A stretch of DNA of 64,000 nt from VRUE01 sp963702955 (GCA_963702955.1 OY969774.1:2356001-2420000); one strand, 5' to 3'; shown: positions 49,754 to 59,056, counted from the first letter of the stretch. A program made the numbers and translations. Notes: generated by a model not told the origin, from the sequence alone.

Positions 49754-50962
49754 TCAGGCGGTGTCCGGCTCTGCCACCCGACCGTCCGACGCTTCCCCAT
49801 CGGGCTCGCTCGACGCCGTTGCGCTGAAGCCTCTCGCTGCTTGCTCTACCGCTCGGTGCAGCTCAACCATGACGTTCGCGGTCTGAAACACAACGCGGCG
49901 GCCGTCCTCCCACCCCAACGGCTCGCCCTCCTTTTGGCCACCGTGCTCCTGCCGTTGCACTAGGTCCACCGTTGCCCGCCAGTAGTCGAAGAGGGCATCA
50001 AGGAGAGCAAGCCTGCGCTTGCCCAGACCCCCCTTGTACATCCGCAGCACGGTCGAGATTCGATCGAGGGTCTTGGTCGCATCTGGGTTGGCGTCCGGTG
50101 GTCGGTGGCGTGCAACAAGGGCAGTGCCGAACTCCTGCATTGCCTCGCGGGCCTTGTGGCCAATCGCGCTTAGGTGGTCGCTGGAGTCCGGGGCCCAGAG
50201 CAACTCCGTCGCCTCCCGCCACCGCTGAAAAGAAGCCGGGCAGGCGGAGCGAAATGTAGGGGACTCAAGGTAAGACTGGATGCGGGCATCGACTTGCTGG
50301 AGAGGCGTTGCGGCTTGTCGATGGATGACCTCGTAGCGGTCGATGCCTTTCGGAGCGATGGTCAGGGTGGCTTGCGTTTCGTCTGGGTGCATCTTGAGTC
50401 GCAGAAGGCCGCACTCGGCCAGAAATTCCAGATCAGGAAGATTGACCTCGATCGATGATGCGAGGCCGCCGCCGTCGATCTCATCGCCACCGAAGGATCG
50501 GCTGAAGAAGAACTCGCGCTGATCTCGTGGAACGTCGCGGGAAGCCTCGACCAGCGTAATGAGCAGTTGCTCCTGCTCCACTTCGAGGCGGGGATGTTCC
50601 GTCTCTCCCGCGGTCGGAGAGGTCGAGGAGCCAGCGGCGACTTGGTAGCTGGCCGGAAGTACGCGTATCTCTTGCATGCGCGAGATGTGCTCACCGGCGA
50701 GGCGAAAGACGGGCGGCTCGTCGGCGTCCCGGGTTCCGGGCGGCCATTGCTGCCAGGTCCAAGTGATCCAGGTGTCCTCCTTCAGCTGCCCGAGTAGGCG
50801 GGCTAGGTCGATGCGGCCTTGTGGACCCGGAGCGAGCAGTCCCTCTTGTTCAGCGAGGACGGCCAGTCGGTCGCCGTTGAAGAGGGCATTATGGCGTTGC
50901 GGCCTCTCCGCGTCGTCCTCGACAGAGCGAAGCCAGGCGAGAAGGCGCTGACGGGTGGGCAT
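49754..50962 (-). CDS. Unknown island protein, divergent partner of the PD-(D/E)XK nuclease
   Basis: 402 residues from ATG 50962 (MPTRQRLLAWLRSVEDDAER). The first ~110 residues look like a winged-helix-type region (LAVLAEQEGL, IDLARLLGQLKEDTWITWTW). The centre contains RDQREFFFSRSFGGDEIDGG and a segment with IAPKGIDRYEVI. The helical C-terminus has TLDRISTVLRMYKGGLGKRR and EPLGWEDGRRVVFQTANVMV. No membrane helix or catalytic motif is obvious. I do not recognise the family. Opposite orientation to a nuclease with a 135-base shared promoter region suggests a functional pair; a sensor or regulator role is inference. Confidence 0.75.
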   Translation of the reverse strand: MPTRQRLLAWLRSVEDDAERPQRHNALFNGDRLAVLAEQEGLLAPGPQGRIDLARLLGQLKEDTWITWTWQQWPPGTRDADEPPVFRLAGEHISRMQEIRVLPASYQVAAGSSTSPTAGETEHPRLEVEQEQLLITLVEASRDVPRDQREFFFSRSFGGDEIDGGGLASSIEVNLPDLEFLAECGLLRLKMHPDETQATLTIAPKGIDRYEVIHRQAATPLQQVDARIQSYLESPTFRSACPASFQRWREATELLWAPDSSDHLSAIGHKAREAMQEFGTALVARHRPPDANPDATKTLDRISTVLRMYKGGLGKRRLALLDALFDYWRATVDLVQRQEHGGQKEGEPLGWEDGRRVVFQTANVMVELHRAVEQAARGFSATASSEPDGEASDGRVAEPDTA

Positions 50963-51097
50963 CGGAACAGGATGCCAGCCGTGACCCTCTGCTGGGCTGT
51001 CCAGCCGACGACCCCGTTGCATCGGTTCGGGTCGGAAGTAGCCGGACGCACCGGGGCGGTCAACCTCTGGCGGTGCGCCCGTTAACGTCGCGGCCCG

Positions 51098-52363
51098 ATG
51101 GACGAGCATTGGGTAGAAAAGACCGACCGCCTATTTCTCGGAGAGCATGTGGTCGCCGCCTTCTCCTATCGCAGGGGAGAAATCGACGAGCTGATTGCCA
51201 AGGCCTCCGACGACGATGTGCTCGAGGCCGATGTCGACCAATGGGCTCGCGGCCTCGGCGCCGATCACGAAATGGAGGCGCCCAGCATCGATCTGGACGA
51301 GGCGACGCTGACGAAACCTGTTCGGGTCGAAGTGAACTGCGCTGACAAGTCGGGGATCCGCATGTCGGCGACGGAGCTCTACGCCGGAAACGTGCGGCGC
51401 CCGGGCTATCGCTTCGAGTCGCGGATTCCGGTGGCCGGGGACGCCAACCTTCTGCGCTCGGAGCTGCCCGGCACGCATCCGCTCCTCGCCACGATCACCA
51501 ACGGCCAGATCGTTCGGGTGTGGGAGTGGCCCGACGAGCTAGGACCAGACGCCTTCCAGCGTGAGGTGGGCGAGTACAAGGCGCTCCTCGGGCGAAGCGT
51601 GGAGGCGGTCGCCGCTGCGGTCGAGACCGAAAACGGCACCCTCGCGGCGCACGCCACGAAGTCGATCGAGGACCGCCGCGAGGCAATCCTCAAGGAGCGC
51701 GAGTTTCTCGGAAAGCTGACGATCCCGGTTGTCCGCGCCGACGACGAGCCGCAGGAGTTCGGTCCTCCACCGATCGAGCGGGTCGAGACGCCGGCACAAC
51801 AGATCGACTCCGCCGACCCCGATGCGGGGGATCAGGTCGCCCAGCCACAGCTAGACGAGTTCTACGGCCACATCGTTTCCGTGATCCGCGTCGTTGGCCG
51901 AGGCATGGAGCGGACGCCGGACTCCTTCTCGAGCGCGGACGAGGAAACGCTCCGCGATCACTTCCTCTTGGCGCTCAACACCCACTACCGCGGAGCGACC
52001 TACGCCGAGGCTTTCAACAAGGATGGAAAGACCGACATCCTCATCCGGGTCCACAACCGAAATGCGTTCATCGGGGAGTGCAAGTGGTGGAGCGGGCCGA
52101 AGGCGCTGGGGGAGGCGCTCGCTCAGCTCTTCGGCTACACGACCTGGCGGGACAGCCGTGTCGCCCTGATCTTCTTCGTCCCGACGAAGGAGATCACCAA
52201 GACGATCGAGAGCGCCCGCGGGGCAATCGAGCAGCGCGACGAGTTCATCGAGTGGCTCCCCAACGGGGAGGAGGGAGAGCTGGCCTGTCGGATGCGGTGG
52301 CCCGACGACGCCGAGAGGGTGGCGACTCTGACGGCGTTGTTCGTTCATCTGCCGCGGTCCTAA
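51098..52363 (+). CDS. PD-(D/E)XK nuclease-domain protein, candidate defence effector
   Basis: 421 residues, ATG 51098. The C-terminal ~170 residues hold a restriction-endonuclease-like core: TLRDHFLLALNTHYRGATYA, then GKTDILIRV (catalytic Asp), FIGECKWWSG (ExK) and LAQLFGYTTWRDSRVALIFF. The N-terminal ~250 residues include DKSGIRMSATELYAGNVRRP and a predicted coiled coil near LGRSVEAVAAAVETENGTLA. I do not recognise the N-terminal domain. Located in a defence-type island and divergent from an unknown partner. No methyltransferase is adjacent, so it is unlikely to be a classical restriction enzyme. Confidence 0.82.
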   Translation: MDEHWVEKTDRLFLGEHVVAAFSYRRGEIDELIAKASDDDVLEADVDQWARGLGADHEMEAPSIDLDEATLTKPVRVEVNCADKSGIRMSATELYAGNVRRPGYRFESRIPVAGDANLLRSELPGTHPLLATITNGQIVRVWEWPDELGPDAFQREVGEYKALLGRSVEAVAAAVETENGTLAAHATKSIEDRREAILKEREFLGKLTIPVVRADDEPQEFGPPPIERVETPAQQIDSADPDAGDQVAQPQLDEFYGHIVSVIRVVGRGMERTPDSFSSADEETLRDHFLLALNTHYRGATYAEAFNKDGKTDILIRVHNRNAFIGECKWWSGPKALGEALAQLFGYTTWRDSRVALIFFVPTKEITKTIESARGAIEQRDEFIEWLPNGEEGELACRMRWPDDAERVATLTALFVHLPRS

Positions 52364-52479
52364 CACAGCGCCGACCTTCGACTGCATCGCCACCGACCGA
52401 AAGGGTTGACTGTGGCCTAATGCGGGCGTCGCACCAGGAGAAGACCGGCGGAGCCGGTATCAGCGAGCAGGAGGATGGC

Positions 52480-52613
52480 CGCTGCCGGGCGCCGCTGAGG
52501 ACTATTCAGGAGTGGATAGGGCACCGCGATTACACGCCGACTACGCGCCTGATCCGGTCCAGGGCGCCCGCTGGGCAGAAGCAGCTTTCGCCGAGGAGGA
52601 CGAGGAAGACTGA
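52480..52613 (+). pseudogene. C-terminal remnant of a tyrosine integrase
   Basis: APLRTIQEWIGHRDYT (around 52490-52540) is the GH-box region of phage/island integrases. In another frame the tail ADYAPDPVQGARWAEAAFAE with EDEED follows to a TGA at 52611. Compared with the usual HRDYxTTxxYADYAP arrangement, about 16 bases are missing, which removes the catalytic tyrosine and breaks the frame. The final TGA comes from the first bases of the IS3 element inserted at 52611. This is most likely the island's own integrase, now dead. Confidence 0.72.
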
Positions 52614-52624
52614 CCGGACCCCGT

Positions 52625-53509
52625 TCATCGGTCCACCCCGTGTGAGAGTCCGGGGTTGGTCTGTGTTGAGTATCGCTCCTGGTCGCCGCCTCGCGTAGCG
52701 AGCCCGGAGGGCGAGCGCAGCGAGGCGGCGAAGCGCTCGGGCGACATCATGCCGAGCGCCGAGTGCGGGTGGTTGGTGTTGTAGTCGGCACGCCAGTCGG
52801 CGGCGAGGACCCGAGCCTCGTCCAGGCAGGTGAACACCTCAACATTCAGCAGCTCGTCACGTAGGCGGGCGTTGAAGGACTCGGCGTATGGGTTCTGCCA
52901 GGGAGAGCCCGGCTCGATGTAGGCGGTGCCGGTCTTGCCCAAGCGGCACCATTCGCGCAGCACCGCGGCGGTCAGCTCGGGGCCGTTGTCGGCGCGGATG
53001 TTGGCGGGAGCGCCGCGCTCGGCGGCGAGGCGCCTGAGCACGGCCACTGTCTCCTCGGCGTCGATCGAGCGGTCGACCTCGATCGCCAGGGCCTCGCGGG
53101 TGAACTCGTCGACGACGTTCAAGAACTTCAACTCGCGTCCGTCCTCGGTGGCGTCGTGCTGGAAGTCGAGCGCCCAGACGTGGTTGGGGTGCTCGGCCTT
53201 GAGCCTGTCGGCCGCCGCGGTGGACTCTCCCAGGCGGCGGCGCTTCTTGGCCTTGACAGGCACGCGTAGCCCCTCCTCGCGCCAGATACGTTGCACTCGC
53301 TTTCGGTTTACCGACCAGCCCTCGGTGAGCAGGTGCCCGTGGGCGCGGCGGTAACCCCAGCGAGGCCGCTGTTCGGAGATCTTGCGCAGGCGAGACCGCA
53401 GGGCGGCGTCGTCTGGGGCCACCTGCGGGCAGTGGCGTTGCGTGGAGCGGTTCTGGCCGGCGAACCGGCACGCCCGACGCTCGGAGAGGCCGAGGCGGTC
53501 CTGCAGCAT
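52625..53509 (-). CDS. IS3-family transposase OrfB, copy 2
   Basis: Nearly identical to OrfB of copy 1, with substitutions such as PVKAKKRRRLGE for PARAKKRRRLGE and YNTNHPH for YNANHPH. The DDE residues in HVWALDFQHD, RADNGPEL and YAESFNAR are intact. It is likely expressed as an OrfAB fusion through -1 frameshifting near 53540-53555. Confidence 0.9.
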   Translation of the reverse strand: MLQDRLGLSERRACRFAGQNRSTQRHCPQVAPDDAALRSRLRKISEQRPRWGYRRAHGHLLTEGWSVNRKRVQRIWREEGLRVPVKAKKRRRLGESTAAADRLKAEHPNHVWALDFQHDATEDGRELKFLNVVDEFTREALAIEVDRSIDAEETVAVLRRLAAERGAPANIRADNGPELTAAVLREWCRLGKTGTAYIEPGSPWQNPYAESFNARLRDELLNVEVFTCLDEARVLAADWRADYNTNHPHSALGMMSPERFAASLRSPSGLATRGGDQERYSTQTNPGLSHGVDR

Positions 53510-53538
53510 GCGGACCGCCTGGCGCCTCCGGGCCGGGC

Positions 53539-53841
53539 TCAGAAGTTTCCCTTGGCGATCTCCTTCAGAGCGAGGTTTTCCAGCTCCTTGTCGGCCACCA
53601 GGCGCTTCAGCTGGCCGTTCTCGCGCTCGAGCTCCTTCAGCCGCTTGACGTCGGCGGCCTTCATGCCGCCGTACTGGTTTCGCCAGCGGTGCAGGGTCTG
53701 CTCGGAGACCTCCAGGGCCTTCGCGGCCTCGCCGATCGTCTTTCCCTCCGAGAGCATCTGCTCTGCGGTGCGCAGCTTGCGGATGATCTGTTCGGGGCTG
53801 TGCCTTTGCCTCTTCACCTGCTTCGGTCCTCCTTTGCCCAT
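53539..53841 (-). CDS. IS3-family transposase OrfA, copy 2
   Basis: 100 residues. Same helix-turn-helix and coiled coil as copy 1, with changes in the linker (TAEQMLSEGKTIGEAAKAL). The C-terminus KEIAKGNF at the frameshift window is conserved. Confidence 0.9.
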   Translation of the reverse strand: MGKGGPKQVKRQRHSPEQIIRKLRTAEQMLSEGKTIGEAAKALEVSEQTLHRWRNQYGGMKAADVKRLKELERENGQLKRLVADKELENLALKEIAKGNF

Positions 53842-53984
53842 TGTCGCGGGCGGGAAGGACTCTCAAACAGGGCGGACCGATTTCAGGGGGTCGGGCCAAG
53901 ACGACGGCGATGCAACCGTCGATGAGAACGAGGCCAGTTAGGCGTGCAGACCCGCGAGCTGACGTAAGCTAGAGAGGAGCGGTT

Positions 53985-54209
53985 ATGGCAGATGCAAAAG
54001 AAATCGAGCTGGTCTTCGAGCCTCAGGACGAGGGGGGCTACCACGTCTATGCCCCCGACCTTCCCGGTCTTCACACCCAGGGCGACGACATGAACGACGC
54101 GATGGCGAACGCCAGCGAGGCCGTCGCCCTCTACGTCGAGGGTCTGCGCGAAGACGGCGAATCGCTCGACAGCGGCGTGATCCGCCGCTCGATTCCCCTG
54201 CCGGCGTGA
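53985..54209 (+). CDS. hicB: HicB-type antitoxin
   Basis: 74 residues: LVFEPQDEGGYHVYAPDLPG and LHTQGDDMNDAMANASEAVA are the HicB partial RNase-H-like fold (DxxGxYxVxxPDLPG). It ends IRRSIPLPA without a DNA-binding domain. It neutralises the HicA mRNA interferase next to it. A ribosome-binding site GAGAGGAGCGG precedes ATG 53985. The order is antitoxin first, opposite to the usual hicA-hicB. Confidence 0.9.
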   Translation: MADAKEIELVFEPQDEGGYHVYAPDLPGLHTQGDDMNDAMANASEAVALYVEGLREDGESLDSGVIRRSIPLPA

Positions 54210-54433
54210 GCCCGCGCCAGCCGGTCGTTTCCGGCGAGCGCCTGATCAAGGCGCTGCGCAAGGAGGGCTGGGAAGTCGTCCGTCAACGCGGTAGCCACGT
54301 CCGCTTGAAGAAGGCCGGGCGCCGGCACGCGCTCGTCGTCCCGCTGCACCGGGAACTCCGTCGAGGCACCCTCGCCGGCATCCTGCGTGATGCTGATCTC
54401 AGCGCAGACGACCTGCGGCGCCTGCTCGACTAG
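54206..54433 (+). CDS. hicA: HicA-type mRNA interferase toxin
   Basis: 75 residues, GTG 54206 overlapping the hicB stop. VSGERLIKALRKEGWEVVRQ and RGSHVRLKK (catalytic His in GSH) then VVPLHRELRRGTLAGILRDA are complete HicA motifs. It cleaves mRNA on ribosomes or free when released from HicB. Translation is coupled to hicB. The intact pair may serve to stabilise the island. Confidence 0.92.
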   Translation: MSPRQPVVSGERLIKALRKEGWEVVRQRGSHVRLKKAGRRHALVVPLHRELRRGTLAGILRDADLSADDLRRLLD

Positions 54434-54527
54434 CTACGGCGTGAGCCAATAGACCCTGACCCGATCGGCGCTGACGGCAGACCGCTTAATCTTCGCGGTT
54501 TGCCCCTACGCGATCTGCATTCACCAG

Positions 54528-57500
54528 ATGTCTAGGCCGGGAGGTCCCGCTGGCAAGGACGGGCTGCGGTACGAGGATCGCTGGACCGCCTACTGCGCGC
54601 TGCAGGTGCTGGCCGGCGAGGCGAGGGCGATCCGACTCGAGGACCATCGCGACGCCGAGGAGGGCTTCGAGTTCACGCTCGAGGCGGAGGCCGAAGAGTC
54701 CCATCAGGTCAAGCGTCAGCTCACCGGGGTCGGCCACTGGACGCTCAAGGCGCTCTCTCAGGCCGGGGTACTCGGCGCCTTCTTCACCCGCCTGCAGGAC
54801 CCCGACGCCGAATGCGTTTTTGCCTCGGGCCATTCAGCCGATGTCCTCGAAGAGCTCCGCTCGCGAGTCCGGGAAGTCAAGACCTTCGACGAGTTCAGCG
54901 AGGCGATCGCCGACAACAAGACCTGGAAAGACCATTTCGAGGACCTGTGCGAATTCTGGGGCGCTGAGGAAGGTTGGGCGTGGAAAGCGCTGCACCGGGT
55001 TCGCGTCGCGACGATCAACGAGGAGGAGCTGAAGAGAGCGTTGCGCATTGGGGCCGAATACCGGATGAAGGGACCGGTCGGCCTTGAGCCCGCGGCGCTG
55101 ATCGAAGTGCTGCGCGACCGCGTCGGACATCGCCTCGAGGCCGCCGACCTGTGGAACGCCCTCGCCCCGCTCGGCTACACGCCAAATCGCGAGATCGGCG
55201 GCACGGAGGGCAGCCGTGAGATTCGCCGCCTGAACGACCGCTTCGTTGCGTCCCGTCGCCGCACGCTGATCGGAGGCAAGTTGCTCCCCCGCCCGGAGAC
55301 CGACGAGATCGAGGAGGCGCTTATTGGCCATCGGGTTGTCTTCGTCCAAGGAGCCGCTGGGACCGGCAAGAGCGACGTGATCCTCGCCCTCTGCGAACGA
55401 CTTGCCGAGCGCGGAGAGACCTATCTCTCCTTTCGACTCGATCGCGAGGCGGCGGTGACCACGGCGACCGAGCTCGGCGAGGGACTCGGGTTGGGCGTTT
55501 CCCCGGCGGCTGCTCTCCTCGCTCAGGCAAGCAATGAGGAGCGGCCAGCCTATCTGATCATCGACCAGCTTGACGCGCTCAGCACCACCTCGGGCCGCCA
55601 CCCGGAGTATCTGCGTAGCGTCGCGGAGACGATCGAGCTGGCGCTGGTGGATAAACGGGTCAAGGTCGTCCTCGCCTGCCGCACCTTCGACGCTGAGAAC
55701 GACTCACGTCTACGCACGATCGCCAAAGCCGCCGGCGAAGACCAGCAGGTCGTCATCGACGTCGGGCTGCTGCCGATGCATACGGTCGAGGGCGTGCTCG
55801 CGAGGCTGAAGCTAAGCGCGCAGAAGTTGAGCGGCACGATTCTCCAAGTCCTGCGCCAGCCTCTACAGCTCTCGCTGCTTGAGGCGATCGCAGCTAGGCA
55901 CGAGGTGAAGGCTGAGGAGCTTCGCACCACCCACGACCTCGATGAAGCGTTTTGGAATCGCAAGCGTGAAGAACTCGAACAAAGCCTCGGCCAGGGTGCC
56001 CACTGGCTCGAAGTGATAGATCGACTCGTCGGCTATATGAGCGAGGAACAGCAGCTGATCGCGCCGAAGGCGATCGTCGATGACTGGTCGGCTGAGGTGC
56101 GCGAGATGGCCTCGATCGGTGTCCTCGTTGAGGACGGCCCCAATCTGGCCTTCTTCCACGAGCGCTTCTTCGACTACGCCTTCGCCCGGCGCTTCGTCGC
56201 CCGAAAAGACACTCTCGGACAGCTACTTGCCCGTGACCAGTTTCTCTTCCGCCGCGCCCAGGTACGCCAGATCCTCGAGTACGCGCGACGCACCCCCGGC
56301 AAGCTCTACCGCGAGAGCCTCGACCTGTTGCTGAAGGACGAGGCAACCCGCTACCACCTCAAAGAGCTAGTGCTTTCCTGGATAGCAGCACTTCCCGACC
56401 CCGGCGAGACTGAGTGGGAAGTTCTCAAGCCGATCGTCGAAGACCCGGAAAACTCAGCGCACCGTGGCGCCTGGCAGGCGCTGACCTCATCCGCTTGGTT
56501 TCACTTTCTCGACGAACGTGGCTTGGTCGAGCGTTGGCTCGATGATGAGGACACGGTCGAGCGGGCATCATGGATCCTGCTCGCCGCCTCCGAAAGAGAG
56601 CCTGATCGTCTGGCGGAAATTCTCACGGAGCGGCTGGGACGCTCGGCGGCCTGGCGAGAGACGGTCACGGCTATCCTCGCCCGCTGCCCCGATGTTGGCG
56701 CCAGCCGCGACCTCTTCGAGGTGGCGGCCCAGCTGTTTGAGCGACCCGACTTCGACGGCGACCCCCTCTGGTTCTCCGTTCATGAGCTCGCGGAGCAGCA
56801 TCCGGAGTGGGCTAGCGAGCTACTTGGCCGTTACCTGCAGGGGAGGATCGAGGCAGCGATGGCCGCCGGCGCAACTGACCCGTTCGAGTCGGGGATCGTC
56901 CCTCGCGACACCCACCCGGCTGAATACATCGCCGCGGCATCCGAGCGCGCGCCACGCGCCTTCGTCGAACAGGTCTTTCCGCGCTTCATCGAGCTTGCCG
57001 AGATGGCCTCTCGGCCCCCCCTCGACAGGGAGGACGCGGAGGAGCGGATGACGAGCGATTCGATCTGGCACCTGCGCCACTTCAGCGATGTCGCCGGTGA
57101 GCTTCCCGAACAGCTTCTTCACGGGCTTGAGACGGCGATCGCCGAGGTAGCCAAAGAGGACGCAGCGTTTTTCCGTGAGCTAGTCGACGGGCTCAAGGAG
57201 ACTGAGCTTGAGAGCGTGGCGTACCTCCTCTTCCAAGGCTTCGCCGGCAACCCCGACGCGCTCGCCGACGAGGCGATCGAGTTCGTACTCGCCGACCGGC
57301 GGCGGCTGCGAGTCGGCCATTCGGACGGTTACCACTGGGGCACCCGTCGCCTCCTTGAGGCGGTGAGCCCGGCAGCGGGAGACGAGACCATTGCTGCCCT
57401 TGAGGACGCCGTGATCGGCTACACCACCTTCTGGGAACGGACGCCAGGTGGGCAGAAGGCCCGCGGCCGGGCGGAGTTCACCTTGCTCGGAGGAATCGCC

Positions 57501-59009
57501 GCCGAGCGCCGCCCCAACCGTGCGGCCCAGCGGTTCGCCGAGCTTCAGCGCAAGTTCGGCGCCGAGGACGCCGAGGAGCCGATGGGAATTATCGGTGGAT
57601 TCGTCGGTCCACCGATTGGCGACGAGCCGGCCAAAAAGATGTCCGACGACAATTGGCTGAAGGCGATCATCGAGTACGACAGTGATGATTTTGAGGCGCG
57701 GCGCGACTTCATGATCGGCGGCGCCCACCAGCTCAGCACCGTCCTCGAAAATAGGACGAAAGAGGACCCGGCGCGCTTCGCGCAACTGATCGCCCGGATT
57801 CCCGATGAGGCCAACGTTGACTACTTCGACGCGATCCTGCGCGGGCTCGGTCAGAGCGAGAAGGACTTCCCGCTCGAGGCGGCGGTCGGCGCGGTCGAGC
57901 GCTGCCATGCCCTGCCGGATCGGCCGTGCGGGATGTGGATTTCCCACCCGCTGCGCGCCTTCGCCAAGGACCGCGTACCGGATTCCGCCCTTGAGATCCT
58001 CAGCTGGTATGCGACCGAGGGTGACGGAGCCTCGACCTTCGACCCAGGGGGAAAGCGAAAAAACGCGGAGATCATCGCCACGCGCGGACTCAATTCTGTA
58101 CGCGGTAGCACCGCGCGGGCGATCGGCCTGCTGGTCGAGGGCAACCCCGAGCACATTCCGGTACTCGAGCCAGCGATTCGCAGTCTTGTAACGGATCCCG
58201 AGCCGCCAGTTCGGGCGCTGGCGATCGAAATACCGCTCTGGATGCTGCGCCACGATGAGGATCTTGCCCTCGAGTTGTTCGAGGAAGGCGTTGCCGATGC
58301 CGGCGAGGACGTTCTCGATAGCCGCGGCGTCAGCGAGTTCCTTCGCTACCGAGGACAGCGCTACTTTGATCGTCTTTTCCCACTGATCGAGAGGATGCTC
58401 GCCTCGGAAAGTGAGGGTGTGCAGCGAAACGGGGCTGTGCAGGCGACGCTCATCGCCCTCGGCGAGCCCGAGGCCCGAGAGCTCGTCGATCGATGCTTGG
58501 ACGGACCAACCGCCCAGCGGCGTGGGGTTGCGAGAGTATGCGCGGGAAACGTCGCCGATCCGAGCCACCGCGAGTACTGCGAAGGATTTCTAATCGCGCT
58601 TTTCGACGATCCTGATGAGGACGTCCGCAACGACGCCGTAGTGGCAATCCGCGAGCTGCGCAAAGGTGGCGCTGAGCGCAACACCCGCTTGATCGAGGGA
58701 CTGCTAGCAAGCCGGGCTTTTGGAGATGACTTGAGGGCGCCGGTGATGGCGATCAAGGAAGCCGACGCGCCGCCGCCACAACTTGCGCTCGAGGTAGCCG
58801 AAAGGACGCTTGAACGACTTGAGGCCCCGGGCGACATTGCGCGGCGCGAGGCGATGGTCGCCCGCGACCTCGTCGACGTCGTCGTCCGCGTCTACGTCGA
58901 TGCCCTCGATCGCCGAACCAAGGATGCCGCCCTCGATATCTTCGACAAGACGCTCAGCTCAAACGCCTACGGCGCAAGGCGCGCGCTGGAGGCGTTTGAT
59001 CGGGGATGA
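54528..59009 (+). CDS. Large Cap4-like nuclease / STAND NTPase / helical-repeat protein, candidate Avs-like defence sensor
   Basis: 1,493 residues. N-terminal ~200 residues resemble a Cap4/DUF4297 dsDNA nuclease: GLRYEDRWTAYCALQVLAGE, a LEDH...EGFEF acidic segment (37-49) and HQVKRQ (59-64) supplying the QxK of a PD-(D/E)XK site. The NTPase module follows: Walker A QGAAGTGKSD (274-283), Walker B AYLIIDQLDAL (341-351), an arginine-containing VVLACRTFDAEND and a winged-helix-like FFHERFFDYAFARRF. From ~600 to the end is a long array of HEAT/TPR-like helical repeats. This is the layout of STAND/Avs antiviral proteins: sensor repeats, NTPase switch, nuclease effector. I infer an Avs-like role; the repeat region was not matched to a known Avs subfamily. 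Composition is slightly less GC-rich than core genes. Confidence 0.8.
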   Translation: MSRPGGPAGKDGLRYEDRWTAYCALQVLAGEARAIRLEDHRDAEEGFEFTLEAEAEESHQVKRQLTGVGHWTLKALSQAGVLGAFFTRLQDPDAECVFASGHSADVLEELRSRVREVKTFDEFSEAIADNKTWKDHFEDLCEFWGAEEGWAWKALHRVRVATINEEELKRALRIGAEYRMKGPVGLEPAALIEVLRDRVGHRLEAADLWNALAPLGYTPNREIGGTEGSREIRRLNDRFVASRRRTLIGGKLLPRPETDEIEEALIGHRVVFVQGAAGTGKSDVILALCERLAERGETYLSFRLDREAAVTTATELGEGLGLGVSPAAALLAQASNEERPAYLIIDQLDALSTTSGRHPEYLRSVAETIELALVDKRVKVVLACRTFDAENDSRLRTIAKAAGEDQQVVIDVGLLPMHTVEGVLARLKLSAQKLSGTILQVLRQPLQLSLLEAIAARHEVKAEELRTTHDLDEAFWNRKREELEQSLGQGAHWLEVIDRLVGYMSEEQQLIAPKAIVDDWSAEVREMASIGVLVEDGPNLAFFHERFFDYAFARRFVARKDTLGQLLARDQFLFRRAQVRQILEYARRTPGKLYRESLDLLLKDEATRYHLKELVLSWIAALPDPGETEWEVLKPIVEDPENSAHRGAWQALTSSAWFHFLDERGLVERWLDDEDTVERASWILLAASEREPDRLAEILTERLGRSAAWRETVTAILARCPDVGASRDLFEVAAQLFERPDFDGDPLWFSVHELAEQHPEWASELLGRYLQGRIEAAMAAGATDPFESGIVPRDTHPAEYIAAASERAPRAFVEQVFPRFIELAEMASRPPLDREDAEERMTSDSIWHLRHFSDVAGELPEQLLHGLETAIAEVAKEDAAFFRELVDGLKETELESVAYLLFQGFAGNPDALADEAIEFVLADRRRLRVGHSDGYHWGTRRLLEAVSPAAGDETIAALEDAVIGYTTFWERTPGGQKARGRAEFTLLGGIAAERRPNRAAQRFAELQRKFGAEDAEEPMGIIGGFVGPPIGDEPAKKMSDDNWLKAIIEYDSDDFEARRDFMIGGAHQLSTVLENRTKEDPARFAQLIARIPDEANVDYFDAILRGLGQSEKDFPLEAAVGAVERCHALPDRPCGMWISHPLRAFAKDRVPDSALEILSWYATEGDGASTFDPGGKRKNAEIIATRGLNSVRGSTARAIGLLVEGNPEHIPVLEPAIRSLVTDPEPPVRALAIEIPLWMLRHDEDLALELFEEGVADAGEDVLDSRGVSEFLRYRGQRYFDRLFPLIERMLASESEGVQRNGAVQATLIALGEPEARELVDRCLDGPTAQRRGVARVCAGNVADPSHREYCEGFLIALFDDPDEDVRNDAVVAIRELRKGGAERNTRLIEGLLASRAFGDDLRAPVMAIKEADAPPPQLALEVAERTLERLEAPGDIARREAMVARDLVDVVVRVYVDALDRRTKDAALDIFDKTLSSNAYGARRALEAFDRG

Positions 59010-59056
59010 CGAGCCAGCTTTCGGGGCAATCTCGATTAAGCCATTGCCATCGCGGC

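Larger units (their letters stand above)
52611..53898 (-). mobile_element. IS3-family insertion sequence, copy 2 (1,288 bp)
   Basis: Same ends and exactly the same length as copy 1 at 14841-16128. It is flanked by AGAC on both sides (52607-52610 and 53899-53902), a 4-base target duplication. It inserted at the end of the integrase remnant. Sequence differs from copy 1 at scattered positions, so the two are not the product of very recent transposition from each other. Confidence 0.93.
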
